DNA of 37,298 nucleotides from DAIDKA01 sp049792815 (GCA_049792815.1 JBARBG010000050.1:1-37298); one strand, 5' to 3'. Counted from the stretch's first letter, positions 23,771 through 32,637 are shown. Numbers and translations: made by a program. Notes: generated by a model from the sequence alone, not told the origin.

Positions 23771-23799
23771 CGGTTATAAAACGGTTACAGCGAGGTTAC
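23771..23799 (-). promoter_or_regulatory. Predicted response-regulator box upstream of cysA (three repeats)
   Basis: Reading the minus strand, three 7-nt direct repeats GTAACCT, GTAACCG and ATAACCG follow each other with an 11-bp period. The last two, with their 4-nt spacer, match the sbp box at 17 of 18 positions. The box ends 8 nt before the cysA -35, the same distance as at sbp. It lies between the ybeD stop and cysA. Such spacing is expected of OmpR/PhoB-type dimers. Confidence 0.65.
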
Positions 23800-23808
23800 G
23801 GTCCGGCA

Positions 23809-24078
23809 TCAAATGACGATTAGCACGTCCGGGCAGGCTTTCAGATCGGTCGCCAGGGCGCTGACCTGGGCGGCGCTGATGGCCCGGATGGTGTAGGAAA
23901 TGGACTGGAAGTTGCCATTGCCACTGAGGCGCTCGGAAATGCGCGCGGGGTCGAGGTCCGGGACATGGGCGCTGAAAATCGCATCGATGCGCGCCCGCAA
24001 GGTGTTGCTGGTGCGGCCCACAACCTTGATCGGGTAGTCGGTGGGGAACTGCAGCAGGGCGGGTGAATCGCTCACCAT
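23809..24078 (-). CDS. ybeD: YbeD-like DUF493 protein
   Basis: Small ferredoxin-like (ACT-like) fold protein of unknown function found beside dacA and lip genes in many gammaproteobacteria. From the ATG at 24078 it has 89 residues: LLQFPTDYPIKVVGRTSNTLRARID, then a RLSGNGNFQSISYTIRA strand pair and a C-terminal VSALATDLKACPDVLIVI, all typical of the family. The frame extends further upstream inside dat, but the family start and the 7-nt overlap with the dat stop favour 24078. In E. coli ybeD is followed by lipB and lipA; here the sulfate locus lies between ybeD and lipB. Confidence 0.9.
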   Translation of the reverse strand: MVSDSPALLQFPTDYPIKVVGRTSNTLRARIDAIFSAHVPDLDPARISERLSGNGNFQSISYTIRAISAAQVSALATDLKACPDVLIVI

Positions 24079-24956
24079 GGCTTTCCGGCAAGTTCCCCCT
24101 TGTACTTCTGCAGTTCGGCGTACAGCGCGCGCCATACCGGCCCGGGTTGACCCCCCGAGACGGGCGCCCCATCGATGGCCGTCACCGCGATCACTTCGCG
24201 CGTCGCCGCCGACAGCATCACTTCGGATGCCAAGCGCAGCTGCGCCTGCGTGACTGTTGCGTCGCGGCAGTGGATCCCGGCCCGTGCGGCCATCTTTTCC
24301 ACCGCGCCCCGGGTCAGGCTGGGCAGCACCTGCGGCGACAGCGCGGGTGACAGCAGCTCGCCATTCACGACCACATGCACCGCCGACGCCGAGCCTTCGG
24401 TCAGGAAGCCCTCGCGCAGCAGGATGGCTTCCGAGGCGCCGGCCGTGGTGGCGCGCTCGCGCAGCAGGATATTCGCGAGCAGCGCCGTGGACTTGATGTC
24501 ACAGCGCCCCCAGCGATTGTCCTGGGCCGTCACGCAGCTCACGCCGCGCTGCAGAGCCGCCCGATCCGGAAGATGCAGCGGCGAGCAGAACGCGAACACG
24601 GTGCGCTCGATGTCGGGGAGCGGCGCGTGGTTGCGGCCGAACTGCGTGCCGCGGGTGACCTGCCAGTACACGTAGAGATCGTCGCCGCTGTTGTCGGGCG
24701 CATTGCGCTCGATCAGGGTGGCGATCATGTCGTGCCACTGCTCGCGGGTGTGCGGGTCGGCCATGCCCAGCTCATTGAGGCTGCGCGCGAGGCGCTCGCA
24801 ATGCGCCACAAAGCGGAACGGCCGCCGGCCATACACCGGCATGACCTCGTACACCGCATCGGCGAACAGGAAGGCGCGATCCAGCGGCGACACGCGCGCC
24901 TCGGCCAGTGGCAGGTAGGCGCCGTTCAGATAGCAGACGGGCAGCGGCGTGGCCAT
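24072..24956 (-). CDS. dat: D-amino-acid aminotransferase
   Basis: Fold-type IV PLP transaminase interconverting D-alanine and 2-oxoglutarate with pyruvate and D-glutamate, supplying D-amino acids for peptidoglycan. The 294-residue protein has Y36 in DAVYEVMPVY, the cofactor lysine K155 in RCDIKSTALLANI, and E187 in FLTEGSAS. The YVYWQVTRG and R-x-H (RNH, about 108-110) elements match D-amino-acid rather than branched-chain aminotransferases. It follows dacC by 10 nt and overlaps ybeD by 7 nt. Aminodeoxychorismate lyase shares the fold but is less likely in this wall-synthesis context. Confidence 0.9.
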   Translation of the reverse strand: MATPLPVCYLNGAYLPLAEARVSPLDRAFLFADAVYEVMPVYGRRPFRFVAHCERLARSLNELGMADPHTREQWHDMIATLIERNAPDNSGDDLYVYWQVTRGTQFGRNHAPLPDIERTVFAFCSPLHLPDRAALQRGVSCVTAQDNRWGRCDIKSTALLANILLRERATTAGASEAILLREGFLTEGSASAVHVVVNGELLSPALSPQVLPSLTRGAVEKMAARAGIHCRDATVTQAQLRLASEVMLSAATREVIAVTAIDGAPVSGGQPGPVWRALYAELQKYKGELAGKPW

Positions 24957-24966
24957 CGGTCGCGTC

Positions 24967-26115
24967 CTATTTGAACCACAGTGAAATATGGTCGCTCAGG
25001 CGTGTCCACAGGCCACCGGCGGGCACCGCCTGCAGGGCGACCACCGGAACTTTCGCCACGATGACACCGTCGGGCGTGGCGACGGTGAGGTCACCCACTC
25101 TGCCACCGGCGGGCAGCGGCGCGAGCAGCCGCGGCGCCAGAGTGACCGCGGTCGTCAGGCCCGTGGCCTGGTCGCGGCCGACGGTGACATACAGATCCTG
25201 GGCAATGCCTACCGGGGCCGTGGTTGATGCCGACAGGAACACACGGGGCGCGCCCACGACATCGCCGCGGCCCTTGACCTTGACCGTCTGGTAGAAGGAA
25301 TAACCGTAGCCCAGCAGCGTGGCGCTGGCCTGTTCGCGCTGCTTCACCGACGCCGAGCCCAGCACCACCGAGATCAGGCGCATGCCGTTGCGCAAGGAAG
25401 AGGTGACCAGGCAAAACCCCGCGCTGTCGGTGTGTCCGGTCTTCAGACCATCGACGGTGGGGTCGGCGCTCAGCAGCCCATTGCGGTTCTCCTGCTTGAT
25501 GTTGTTCCAGGAGAACTCATGCAGGCTGAAGAGCGGATAGAAGTCCGGAAAGTCGGCGATGAGGTGGTGGGCCAGCAGGGCCAGGTCGCGCGCCGTGGTG
25601 AAGTGATCGGGACTGGGCAGGCCGTCGGCATTGGCGAAATGCGTATGCGCCAGACCCATGCGGCGCGCGTACTCGTTCATCACCTGCACGAAGGCCTCCT
25701 CGGTGCCCGCGACGCGCTCCGCCAGGGCCACGGTCGCATCATTGCCCGACTGCACGATCATGCCCTTGATGAGGATGTCCACCGGAATCTGGGTGCCCAC
25801 CTGGACGAAGGTGCGCGAGCCTTCAGAGCGCCAGGCGTGTTCGCTGATGGTGACCGGGTCGGTGAGCTTCAGGCGGCCATCGTGCAGGGCCGTGAACACG
25901 ATGTAGGCGCTCATCAACTTGGTGAGGCTGGCGGGTTCCATCCGGTCATCTGCATGATCGGACGCCAGTACCCGGCCGGTCTGGAAGTCCTCGAGCAGGT
26001 AGGCCCGCGCCGGCACCGAGGGCGGGGCGGGGATCGGCGCGGCGGTCGATGCCGTGGCCACGGCGGTGAAAGTTGCGAGGGCGACGCAAAAAATTGCGAG
26101 CAGGCTGCGAATCAT
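24967..26115 (-). CDS. dacC: D-alanyl-D-alanine carboxypeptidase (PBP5/6 type)
   Basis: Periplasmic serine peptidase trimming the terminal D-Ala from pentapeptides. The 382-residue protein has a signal peptide (1 to about 26). The catalytic motifs are S63-L-T-K66 (PASLTKLMSA), S123-G-N (VQSGNDATVA) and K225-T-G (DGLKTGHTD). A C-terminal beta-rich domain follows, ending in an amphipathic segment (RLSDHISLWFK) that would anchor it to the inner membrane, as in PBP5. Gene order rlpA-dacC-dat-ybeD is the usual one. The dacA/dacC naming is a matter of convention. Confidence 0.94.
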   Translation of the reverse strand: MIRSLLAIFCVALATFTAVATASTAAPIPAPPSVPARAYLLEDFQTGRVLASDHADDRMEPASLTKLMSAYIVFTALHDGRLKLTDPVTISEHAWRSEGSRTFVQVGTQIPVDILIKGMIVQSGNDATVALAERVAGTEEAFVQVMNEYARRMGLAHTHFANADGLPSPDHFTTARDLALLAHHLIADFPDFYPLFSLHEFSWNNIKQENRNGLLSADPTVDGLKTGHTDSAGFCLVTSSLRNGMRLISVVLGSASVKQREQASATLLGYGYSFYQTVKVKGRGDVVGAPRVFLSASTTAPVGIAQDLYVTVGRDQATGLTTAVTLAPRLLAPLPAGGRVGDLTVATPDGVIVAKVPVVALQAVPAGGLWTRLSDHISLWFK

Positions 26116-26161
26116 CCGCTTGAGATCCTGAAAAGCTTAGGGAGTAAGGTCGGGCAGTTTA

Positions 26162-26998
26162 TCAGTCGAGCGCCAGGCGCGCGTCGGGAACTCCCAGCGT
26201 GGCAAGCTTTGCCGCCAGCGCGTCGAAGTCCGCGACACTGCCCACCGGCCCCACCCGCACCCGATACAAATGATGTCCGGGCAGCGGCGGCAGCACGAAC
26301 ACATTGCTCATGCCCGCCTGTTGCAGCCGCAGCCGCAGACCCTGGGCGTTCGCGGGCACGGCGAAGGCGCCGGCCTGCACGTACAGGGTGGGTGGCGGAG
26401 CCTCGGTGGCACGGGTGAGCGACTGGCTCTGCGGGTCATCCGGCGTAACGACCCGCACTTCCACCATGGCCGTGCCCCCGCGCAGCATGTCGAGCTTGGC
26501 GGCCGCCGTGTACGACAGATCGATGAGCCGGTTGGCCACGAATGGGCCGCGGTCGTTGATACGCACCACCACCGAGCGGCCATTGGTCAGGTTGGTAACG
26601 CGGGCGTAGCAGGGGATGGGCAGCGTCTTGTGAGCCGCCGTCATGGCATACATGTCATAGGCTTCGCCCATCGAGGTGCTGCCGCCATGAAATCCGGGGC
26701 CGTACCAGGAGGCCACGCCGCGCTCCACGTAGCCTTGCGCCGTGTCCAGCACCGTGTAGCGTCGACCCAGTACATCGTAGAAGGGCGGATTGCCGTTGCG
26801 GCTGCGCGGTTCGCTGCGCGGCACGGCATCGGGAATGGCGGTGATGTCCGGTCTCGCCGTCACGGGCGGAACCGTCACCGGCGGCGCCTGGGTGCCGCTC
26901 GGCTTGCGGCCGGCGACCAGCGTGCAGCCGGCAAGCAGCGCCAGCAGGCACAGGGTGACCGGCAGGGCCAGGATCCGCGAGGGGGTGCGCCGGCTCAT
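26162..26998 (-). CDS. rlpA: RlpA: SPOR-domain septal lytic transglycosylase lipoprotein
   Basis: Outer-membrane lipoprotein that cuts denuded glycan strands at the septum (shown for Pseudomonas RlpA). The 278-residue precursor has a lipobox LAGC with C25. A double-psi beta-barrel domain (about 93-184) starts GVASWYGPGFHGGSTSMGE, with catalytic-type H123 (TAAHKTLP) and D149 (RINDRGPF). A C-terminal SPOR domain (about 203-276, TLYVQAGAFAV) binds denuded peptidoglycan. Its start overlaps the mltB stop by ATGA. Confidence 0.95.
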   Translation of the reverse strand: MSRRTPSRILALPVTLCLLALLAGCTLVAGRKPSGTQAPPVTVPPVTARPDITAIPDAVPRSEPRSRNGNPPFYDVLGRRYTVLDTAQGYVERGVASWYGPGFHGGSTSMGEAYDMYAMTAAHKTLPIPCYARVTNLTNGRSVVVRINDRGPFVANRLIDLSYTAAAKLDMLRGGTAMVEVRVVTPDDPQSQSLTRATEAPPPTLYVQAGAFAVPANAQGLRLRLQQAGMSNVFVLPPLPGHHLYRVRVGPVGSVADFDALAAKLATLGVPDARLALD

Positions 26999-28029
26999 GG
27001 CTGCGGTTGCGCGCTGGCCGCGCGTACGCCCGCGGCAATGGCCTGCGCCAGATCAGCTACCGCCATGGAATAGCGGGCGCTGCGGTTGTAGCGGCTGATC
27101 ACATAGAAATTGTGGAACCCGACGCGAAACGCGGGGCCGTTGGCCTGTTCGGCGGCTATCAGCACGGCGGCCGTGTCGCCGGGCAGGTCGCTGTCGGTGG
27201 TGATGCCAAGGGCCTTGAGGCCTTCGAGGGTCTGGGTGAGATCCAGTAGCCGCGGCGCCTCCGGCAGCGGTGCGCCGGCAGTCAGCTGCGCCTCGGCCAG
27301 CACCGGCGCGCCGCTCTGCCAGCCATTGAGCCTGAACAGATTGGCCACGCTGGCGAAGATATCGCGCCAGTCGTTCCACAGATCGATGTGGTGATTGGCA
27401 TCCGCGTCCACGCCATAGCGCCGGTAGCTCGAGGGCATGAACTGCGGAGCGCCCATGGCCCCGGTGTAGGAGCCCTGCACCGTGCGCGGGTTCAGGTGCG
27501 CCTCGCGGGCCAGCAGCAGGAACTGCAGCAACTCAGCGCGGAAGAATTCCCCGCGCTGCGGATAGTCGAAGGCCAGCGTCGCGAGTGAATCCAGCACGCG
27601 CTCCTTGCCGGTGATCCGCCCATAGGCGGTCTCGCAACCCAGTATGGCCACGATGTATTCCGGTGCCACGCCTTGGGTTTGCGCCACGCTCTCAAGTTCC
27701 TGGCGATGCGCGAGCCAGAAGCGCACCCCCTCGTCGATGCGCTGTGCAGTCACGAAGTTGGCGCGGTACTGCCACCACGGCAGTACGCTCTCGGCGGGGC
27801 GCGAGATCTTGTCGATGACACCGGGATCCGGATGCGCCTGGCGCAGGATGCGGGTCACGCCCGCGCGTGTCAGCGGCGGCTGCTGGGCGGCGGCGGCGAT
27901 GAAGCTCTGGATTTCCGGTCGCGACAGATCAAAGCCGCGGGGCTTGGCGTTCGGCGCCGCGGCGTACAGCAGGCCCGCGCCCAGCAACCCTGCGCAGCAC
28001 AGCCGGACTTGCTGACGCGCACCGATCAC
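26995..28029 (-). CDS. mltB: Lytic murein transglycosylase B
   Basis: Cleaves the MurNAc-GlcNAc bond with formation of 1,6-anhydroMurNAc; such fragments feed recycling, to which AmgK/MurU here belong. From GTG at 28029 the protein has 344 residues. The catalytic glutamate is E133 in AILGCETAYGRITG; SYTGAMGAPQFMPSSYRRYGVDAD and DIFASVANLF are family signatures. The start codon shares its G with the rodA stop (TAGTG), which supports this choice over any upstream start in the long open frame inside rodA. The N-terminus is a signal-like segment with two cysteines (C11, C12) but no proper lipobox, so membrane anchoring as in E. coli MltB is uncertain. Confidence 0.92.
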   Translation of the reverse strand: MIGARQQVRLCCAGLLGAGLLYAAAPNAKPRGFDLSRPEIQSFIAAAAQQPPLTRAGVTRILRQAHPDPGVIDKISRPAESVLPWWQYRANFVTAQRIDEGVRFWLAHRQELESVAQTQGVAPEYIVAILGCETAYGRITGKERVLDSLATLAFDYPQRGEFFRAELLQFLLLAREAHLNPRTVQGSYTGAMGAPQFMPSSYRRYGVDADANHHIDLWNDWRDIFASVANLFRLNGWQSGAPVLAEAQLTAGAPLPEAPRLLDLTQTLEGLKALGITTDSDLPGDTAAVLIAAEQANGPAFRVGFHNFYVISRYNRSARYSMAVADLAQAIAAGVRAASAQPQP

Positions 28030-29168
28030 TATGAACCGACGAGCTTCCGGTGCGAATACATCGACATGAGAATACCGAAGCCCGCCAGCAGGGTCACCAT
28101 CGAGGTGCCGCCGTAGCTGATCAGCGGCAAGGGCACTCCCACCACGGGCAGCAGACCGCTGACCATGCCGGCATTGATGAACACATAGACGAAGAAGGTC
28201 AGCCCAAGACTTCCGGCCAGGAGGCGCGCGTAGGTGTCCTGGGTCTGCGTGGACAGGTAGATGGCGCGACCCACGACAAAGGCATACAGCAGCAGCAGCA
28301 CGAACAAGCCCAGCATGCCGAACTCCTCGCCGATCACCGCGAATATGAAGTCGGTCGAGCTCTCCGGCAGGTAGTCCAGCTGCGCCTGGCTGCCGTTCAT
28401 CCAGCCCTTGCCGAAGACACCGCCGGAGCCGATGGCGATCTGCGACTGGATGATGTGGTAGCCGGCGCCCTGCGGATCGATCTGCGGATTGATGAAAGTC
28501 AGGATGCGATTTTGCTGGTAGTCGTGCATGTGATGCCAGCCCAGCCAACCGCCCACCGCGGCGACGGCGATCAGCGCCAGCACGACGCGCACCTGCAGGC
28601 CCGCCATCATGACCACCAGTGCGCCCGCGACGGCGATCAGCGCACCGGTGCCCAGATCCGGCTGCATCACGACCAGGCCGGTGGGGATCAGGATCAGCGC
28701 CGTCAGCAGCGCCAGCGACACGGGACTGGGTGGCAGCGGCCGCTCGTGCAGATACCAGGCGCACGCCATCGGCACGGCGAGCTTCATGATTTCCGAAGGC
28801 TGGAAGCGCAGCAGTCCCAAGTCCAGCCAGCGCTGGGCGCCCTTGCCGATGGCACCCATCCCGGCCACCACCAACAGCAGCAGTACCCCGATCAGGTACA
28901 GCCATGGCGAAAGGCGCCGCAGGAAATTGGGATTCACCTGCGCCAGCAGCAGCATGGCGACGGTGCCCATCCCTAGGTGAGCGATCTGGCGAAAGACGGT
29001 GCCCAGGCTCTGGCCCGAGGCGCTGTACAGCACCACCAGGCCGAAGGCTGCGATCAGTCCCAAGCCCACCAGCAGCGGACCATCCAGCTTCAGCGCCAGC
29101 AGCATGCGCGCGGCGCCGGTGACCGCGCGGCGCGCGCTCGGGCCATCGCTGAGTTCCTCGTGGATCAT
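28029..29168 (-). CDS. rodA: Rod-shape peptidoglycan glycosyltransferase RodA
   Basis: SEDS-family polymerase that makes glycan strands for side-wall growth together with PBP2. The 379-residue protein has about ten membrane helices. Conserved SEDS segments are KGAQRWLDLGLLRFQPSEIMKLAVP, VVMQPDLGTGALI (catalytic-region aspartate), QSQIAIGSGGVFGKGW, and PVVGVPLPLISYGGTSMVTLLAGFGILMS near the end. It overlaps mrdA by ATGA (29165-29168) and shares one base with the mltB start. Confidence 0.96.
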   Translation of the reverse strand: MIHEELSDGPSARRAVTGAARMLLALKLDGPLLVGLGLIAAFGLVVLYSASGQSLGTVFRQIAHLGMGTVAMLLLAQVNPNFLRRLSPWLYLIGVLLLLVVAGMGAIGKGAQRWLDLGLLRFQPSEIMKLAVPMACAWYLHERPLPPSPVSLALLTALILIPTGLVVMQPDLGTGALIAVAGALVVMMAGLQVRVVLALIAVAAVGGWLGWHHMHDYQQNRILTFINPQIDPQGAGYHIIQSQIAIGSGGVFGKGWMNGSQAQLDYLPESSTDFIFAVIGEEFGMLGLFVLLLLYAFVVGRAIYLSTQTQDTYARLLAGSLGLTFFVYVFINAGMVSGLLPVVGVPLPLISYGGTSMVTLLAGFGILMSMYSHRKLVGS

Positions 29169-31150
29169 TGGGTCGCCACCGCGACCGAGGCATCGGGCGC
29201 GGGCGCACCTGCGGCTTCGAGTACGGCTTTGGCCCGCGCCGAGGGTTCGAATTCCGGCTTCAGCCTGCCGTCACTGCCGAGCAGGTAGGCGTCGAGCACG
29301 GTGCGCGCTATGGGTGCGGCGGTGCCGGAGCCAAAGCCCGAATTTTCGGCGAGCACCGCGATAGCAATGCGGGGCTCTTCGGCCGGTGCGAAGGCCACGA
29401 ACCAGGCGTCATCGCGCAGGTTCTCGGCCACGGTCTTGGCGTTGTACTTCTCGTTCTGCCCCACGGTGTACAACTGCGCCGTGCCGGTCTTGCCGCCGGA
29501 GCTGTAGGCCGCCTTGGCGAAAGCGACGTGTCCGGTGCCGTAGGTCATGGTGCCCATCATGGCCTTGATGACCGTGGTCCAATCCTCCTGGGAAATGCCC
29601 GTCACCGGTTTTTCCTCCACTGGTGCCGCCGCCGTGGTGCGACCGTCAGGGGCGCGCGTGCCGATCACCAGTCGCGGACGGAAGCTGCGGCCACGCTCAC
29701 TGATCACGCCGACAATGTGCGCCACCTGCAGCGGCGTCACCTGCAGGTACCCCTGGCCGATTCCCATGTTCACGGTCTCACCCGGAAACCAGACCTGGTC
29801 GGCGGGGTGCTTGAACGCGATCTTCTTCCACGCCGGTGAAGGCAGCAGGCCTGGTTTCTCGCCGCTGATGTCGATGCCGGTCAGCTGGCCGTAGCCAAAG
29901 GGCGCGAGGCCCTCATCGAGCTTGTCGATGCCCATCTCATGGGCGAGCTTGTAGAAGTACACGTCGGAGGATTTGGCGATGGCGACGGTGAGGTCGAGCA
30001 TGCCGCGCGGTTCATCCTTGTCGGCACGATAGATGTGCACGCTGTGCGGCAGCTCGAAGGTGCCGTTGCACAACACCTTCTGGTCGGCGGTGATGCTGTG
30101 GTCGGTCAGGGCTACCAGGCCAATCGCCGGCTTGATGGTCGAGCCCGAAGGATAGGTGCCACGCAGCGCGCGGTTGAGCAGCGGGCTGTCCGGATCGTTC
30201 GCCAGCGCCGCGTACTCGGCGCGGGTGATGCCGCGGGCAAACTCGGTGGGATCAAAGCCCGGCTTGCTGACCAGGGCGATGACATCGCCGTTGCGCGGGT
30301 CCAACGCCACGACCGCGCCGCGGTGGGCACCCAGCGCATCCTCCGCCGCCTGCTGGACCTTCAGGTCCAGTCCCAGGATCAGGGTTTCGCCGGCGATGGG
30401 CGCCTGGGTGCGCAGGTGCGGGTTCGCGCTGCCAATGGTCTCGACCGAACGGCCTTCCGCATTGACCTGGATCTGGCGAAAGCCATTGGTTCCATGCAGC
30501 TGTTTCTCATACGCGCCTTCGACGCCGAGCTTGCCGATCACCGAGGTGCCGGCATAGGCGCCGGCGTCGACATGCTGCAGGTCGGTCTCGCTCAGCGCGC
30601 TGACGTAGCCCAGGGCATGTACACCCAGCGCCCCATTGGGATACCAACGCATCTGCCGCGACTTGATGTCGACACCGGGGAAGTCGAAGCGATGCACCGC
30701 GAAGCGCCCGACATCATCATCCGTCATACGCAGTCTGATGGGCACGCTGTCGAAGCTGCGGCGCGAGAGAATGGTGCGGCGGATATCCGGCAGCTCCTCG
30801 GTGGTCAGAAGTCCGATGCCCACCAGGCCCTTGAGCGTACCTTCGAGGTCCGGAACTTCCTCGCGCACCAGTTCGAGCTGGTAACCGGGCTGGCCGCCGG
30901 CGAAGGTCGCGCCATTGCGGTCGAGCAGCAGGCCGCGGGCTGCCGGGATCGGCTCGACACGCACGCGGTTGTACTGCGACTGCTGGGAGTAGTAGTCGAA
31001 GCGCACGACCTGCAGCAGCACCAGGCGCCCGGCCAGGACCAGCAGCAGGATGGCGCCCAGGGCACTGGCAACCAGCGCGCGCTGGTCGAACAGCCGCTGT
31101 TCCTTCCAGTGGTCCTTGATGCGGACGCCGCGCATGGGAGCCTGTCTCAT
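29165..31150 (-). CDS. mrdA: Penicillin-binding protein 2 (elongation transpeptidase)
   Basis: Monofunctional class B PBP cross-linking peptidoglycan in the Rod complex. The 661-residue protein has a short cytoplasmic tail, one membrane helix (about 27-48), a pedestal domain (50-250), and a transpeptidase domain with S337-T-I-K340 (YPSGSTIKPA), S394-S-D396 and K554-T-G (SGGKTGTAQ). A second ATG five codons in (MRGVRIKDH) is a possible alternative start. It begins 3 nt after mreD and overlaps rodA. The C-terminal 35 residues are Ala-rich and probably flexible. Confidence 0.96.
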   Translation of the reverse strand: MRQAPMRGVRIKDHWKEQRLFDQRALVASALGAILLLVLAGRLVLLQVVRFDYYSQQSQYNRVRVEPIPAARGLLLDRNGATFAGGQPGYQLELVREEVPDLEGTLKGLVGIGLLTTEELPDIRRTILSRRSFDSVPIRLRMTDDDVGRFAVHRFDFPGVDIKSRQMRWYPNGALGVHALGYVSALSETDLQHVDAGAYAGTSVIGKLGVEGAYEKQLHGTNGFRQIQVNAEGRSVETIGSANPHLRTQAPIAGETLILGLDLKVQQAAEDALGAHRGAVVALDPRNGDVIALVSKPGFDPTEFARGITRAEYAALANDPDSPLLNRALRGTYPSGSTIKPAIGLVALTDHSITADQKVLCNGTFELPHSVHIYRADKDEPRGMLDLTVAIAKSSDVYFYKLAHEMGIDKLDEGLAPFGYGQLTGIDISGEKPGLLPSPAWKKIAFKHPADQVWFPGETVNMGIGQGYLQVTPLQVAHIVGVISERGRSFRPRLVIGTRAPDGRTTAAAPVEEKPVTGISQEDWTTVIKAMMGTMTYGTGHVAFAKAAYSSGGKTGTAQLYTVGQNEKYNAKTVAENLRDDAWFVAFAPAEEPRIAIAVLAENSGFGSGTAAPIARTVLDAYLLGSDGRLKPEFEPSARAKAVLEAAGAPAPDASVAVATQ

Positions 31151-31153
31151 GGG

Positions 31154-31633
31154 TCAGCGCGTGCCGCGCACGCGATCCAGCAGCGCGGTGGCGAGCGGCC
31201 ATATCAGAGCGCCGGTGAAAGCGTGGATCCAGCGCAGCGGGCTGGTCATGGGATGTCCGGTCCAGCCGTCGATGGCGAACAGGATGAACTCATAGGCCAC
31301 CAGGGCGCCGAGCATGATCAGGGCCTGCTGAAAGGCGGGCTTGAGGCGGATTTTCTGGTGCTCGCGCACGACCACGTAAGTGATGGCGGTCAGGGCCAGG
31401 GCCTGCTGCCCGAGTAATGCGCCACGAAACACATCCAGCGCGACGCCGCAGAAAAAGCCCAGGCCGATGCCGCCGACGCGGGGCGCCGTGATCGACCAGT
31501 ACAGGACCGTGATCACCAGGAAGGCGGGGCGCACCACGGCCAGCCACGACGGCAGCGGCAGCACGGACAGCACCAGCGCCACCACCACCGTCAGCAGTAC
31601 CCGCCCCAAAGACTCCTGAGTCCGGTCGATCAT
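31154..31633 (-). CDS. mreD: Rod shape-determining protein MreD
   Basis: Inner-membrane partner of MreC and MreB. The 159-residue protein is almost all hydrophobic, with about five helices; FCGVALDVFRGALLGQQALALTAITYVVV is the characteristic core. It lies between mreC (overlap ATGA, 31630-31633) and mrdA (3-nt gap). The assignment rests on hydropathy, that core and gene order. Confidence 0.94.
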   Translation of the reverse strand: MIDRTQESLGRVLLTVVVALVLSVLPLPSWLAVVRPAFLVITVLYWSITAPRVGGIGLGFFCGVALDVFRGALLGQQALALTAITYVVVREHQKIRLKPAFQQALIMLGALVAYEFILFAIDGWTGHPMTSPLRWIHAFTGALIWPLATALLDRVRGTR

Positions 31634-32637
31634 TGATCGTCCTGGTCAGCAGACCTGGGTGCGGCCGGCGGCGGCGTCAACCGCGGCAACCTCGGCAGCG
31701 GCAGCGGTTCGAGCGCCGGGGCGGGCTGCCGTTGCAGCGACGGATTGCCGGTCGTGGTCGCTCCGTCCTTGAGGCGGGTGGGCGCGGCCGGATGGGTGTC
31801 CTGGAACCACACCAGCGTCACCTCGTGCAGTGCGCTGAGCCGCGCCAGCGGCGTTGCCCGGAACTGCGCCGGCTGCGCGGCGTCATGGCGGCTCTCGGCG
31901 ATGCGGGCCACCGGGTAGCCTTGCGGAAACACGCCGCCGAGGCCCGAGGTCAGCAGCAGGTCGCCGGTTTTCACATCCGCGTTGGCGGGCAGGTAGGGCA
32001 GTACCAGGGAGTCCGGATCACCGGTGCCCACCGCGATGGTGTGCACCCCCGTGCGCTCGATGGCAACGGGTACGGCATGTTCCGGATCACTCACCAGGAT
32101 CACTTCGGAACTCCAAGGGCCGACACGCGTCGTCTGGCCCAAGAGGCCGTAGTTGTCCATCACCGCCTGGCCCTTGAAGACACCGTTGCGCGCCCCGCGG
32201 TTGATCAGCAGGCGCTGCCGCAGGATGTTGAGATCCACGTCGACGACTTCCGCCGCGATCCAGTGGTCGGCCACCGTCGGCAGACCCTGTCGCAGGCCGC
32301 GCAGTTCGGAGTTCTCACGCGCCAGGGCGTCGAAGCGCATCAGCTTCATGGCCAGATCGCGGTTCTGCTTCACGAGCGCGGCGTTCTGGGCTTCCAGGGT
32401 TTCACGAGCGGTGAGACTTTCATGGGTCCAGTGCCAGGCCTGGGCCGGGGAGCTCACCGCCAGCTGCACCGGGTAGGCGACGGCGCTCAGGTAGTAGCGT
32501 ACGTGGACCAGCCAGCCACCACGCCGATCGAGCGCCATGAGCACAATGGCCAGGACGGCATACAGGGTGAAGCTGAATCCCGGGGCCGATCCCCTTCCCT
32601 GTGAAGCCCGGTAGTTTCCTGTGCCGTAGGCAGCCAC
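31630..32637 (-). CDS. mreC: Cell shape-determining protein MreC
   Basis: Bitopic protein linking cytoplasmic MreB to PBP2 in the periplasm. The 335-residue protein has a membrane helix at about 22-37, a coiled coil (about 75-115, ARETLEAQNAALVKQNRDLAMKL), and a beta-rich domain with RGARNGVFKGQAVMDNYGLLGQ and LLTSGLGGVFPQGYPVARI. A Pro-rich tail of about 50 residues extends beyond the E. coli form and is probably disordered. The start is GTG at 32637 with only a weak Shine-Dalgarno. It begins 27 nt after mreB. Confidence 0.95.
   Translation of the reverse strand: MAAYGTGNYRASQGRGSAPGFSFTLYAVLAIVLMALDRRGGWLVHVRYYLSAVAYPVQLAVSSPAQAWHWTHESLTARETLEAQNAALVKQNRDLAMKLMRFDALARENSELRGLRQGLPTVADHWIAAEVVDVDLNILRQRLLINRGARNGVFKGQAVMDNYGLLGQTTRVGPWSSEVILVSDPEHAVPVAIERTGVHTIAVGTGDPDSLVLPYLPANADVKTGDLLLTSGLGGVFPQGYPVARIAESRHDAAQPAQFRATPLARLSALHEVTLVWFQDTHPAAPTRLKDGATTTGNPSLQRQPAPALEPLPLPRLPRLTPPPAAPRSADQDDQ

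Noticed and set aside
28030..29208. The mltB reading frame stays open upstream through most of rodA, suggesting a much larger protein.
   Set aside because: The upstream translation is Arg/Gly/Ala-rich shadow of the high-GC rodA gene with no domain; GTG at 28029 gives a normal MltB with tight TAGTG coupling.
29939..31417. A long open frame of about 490 codons on the plus strand, antisense to mrdA and mreD.
   Set aside because: High-GC antisense artefact: His/Gln/Arg-rich translation without recognisable domains, opposite genes of certain identity.
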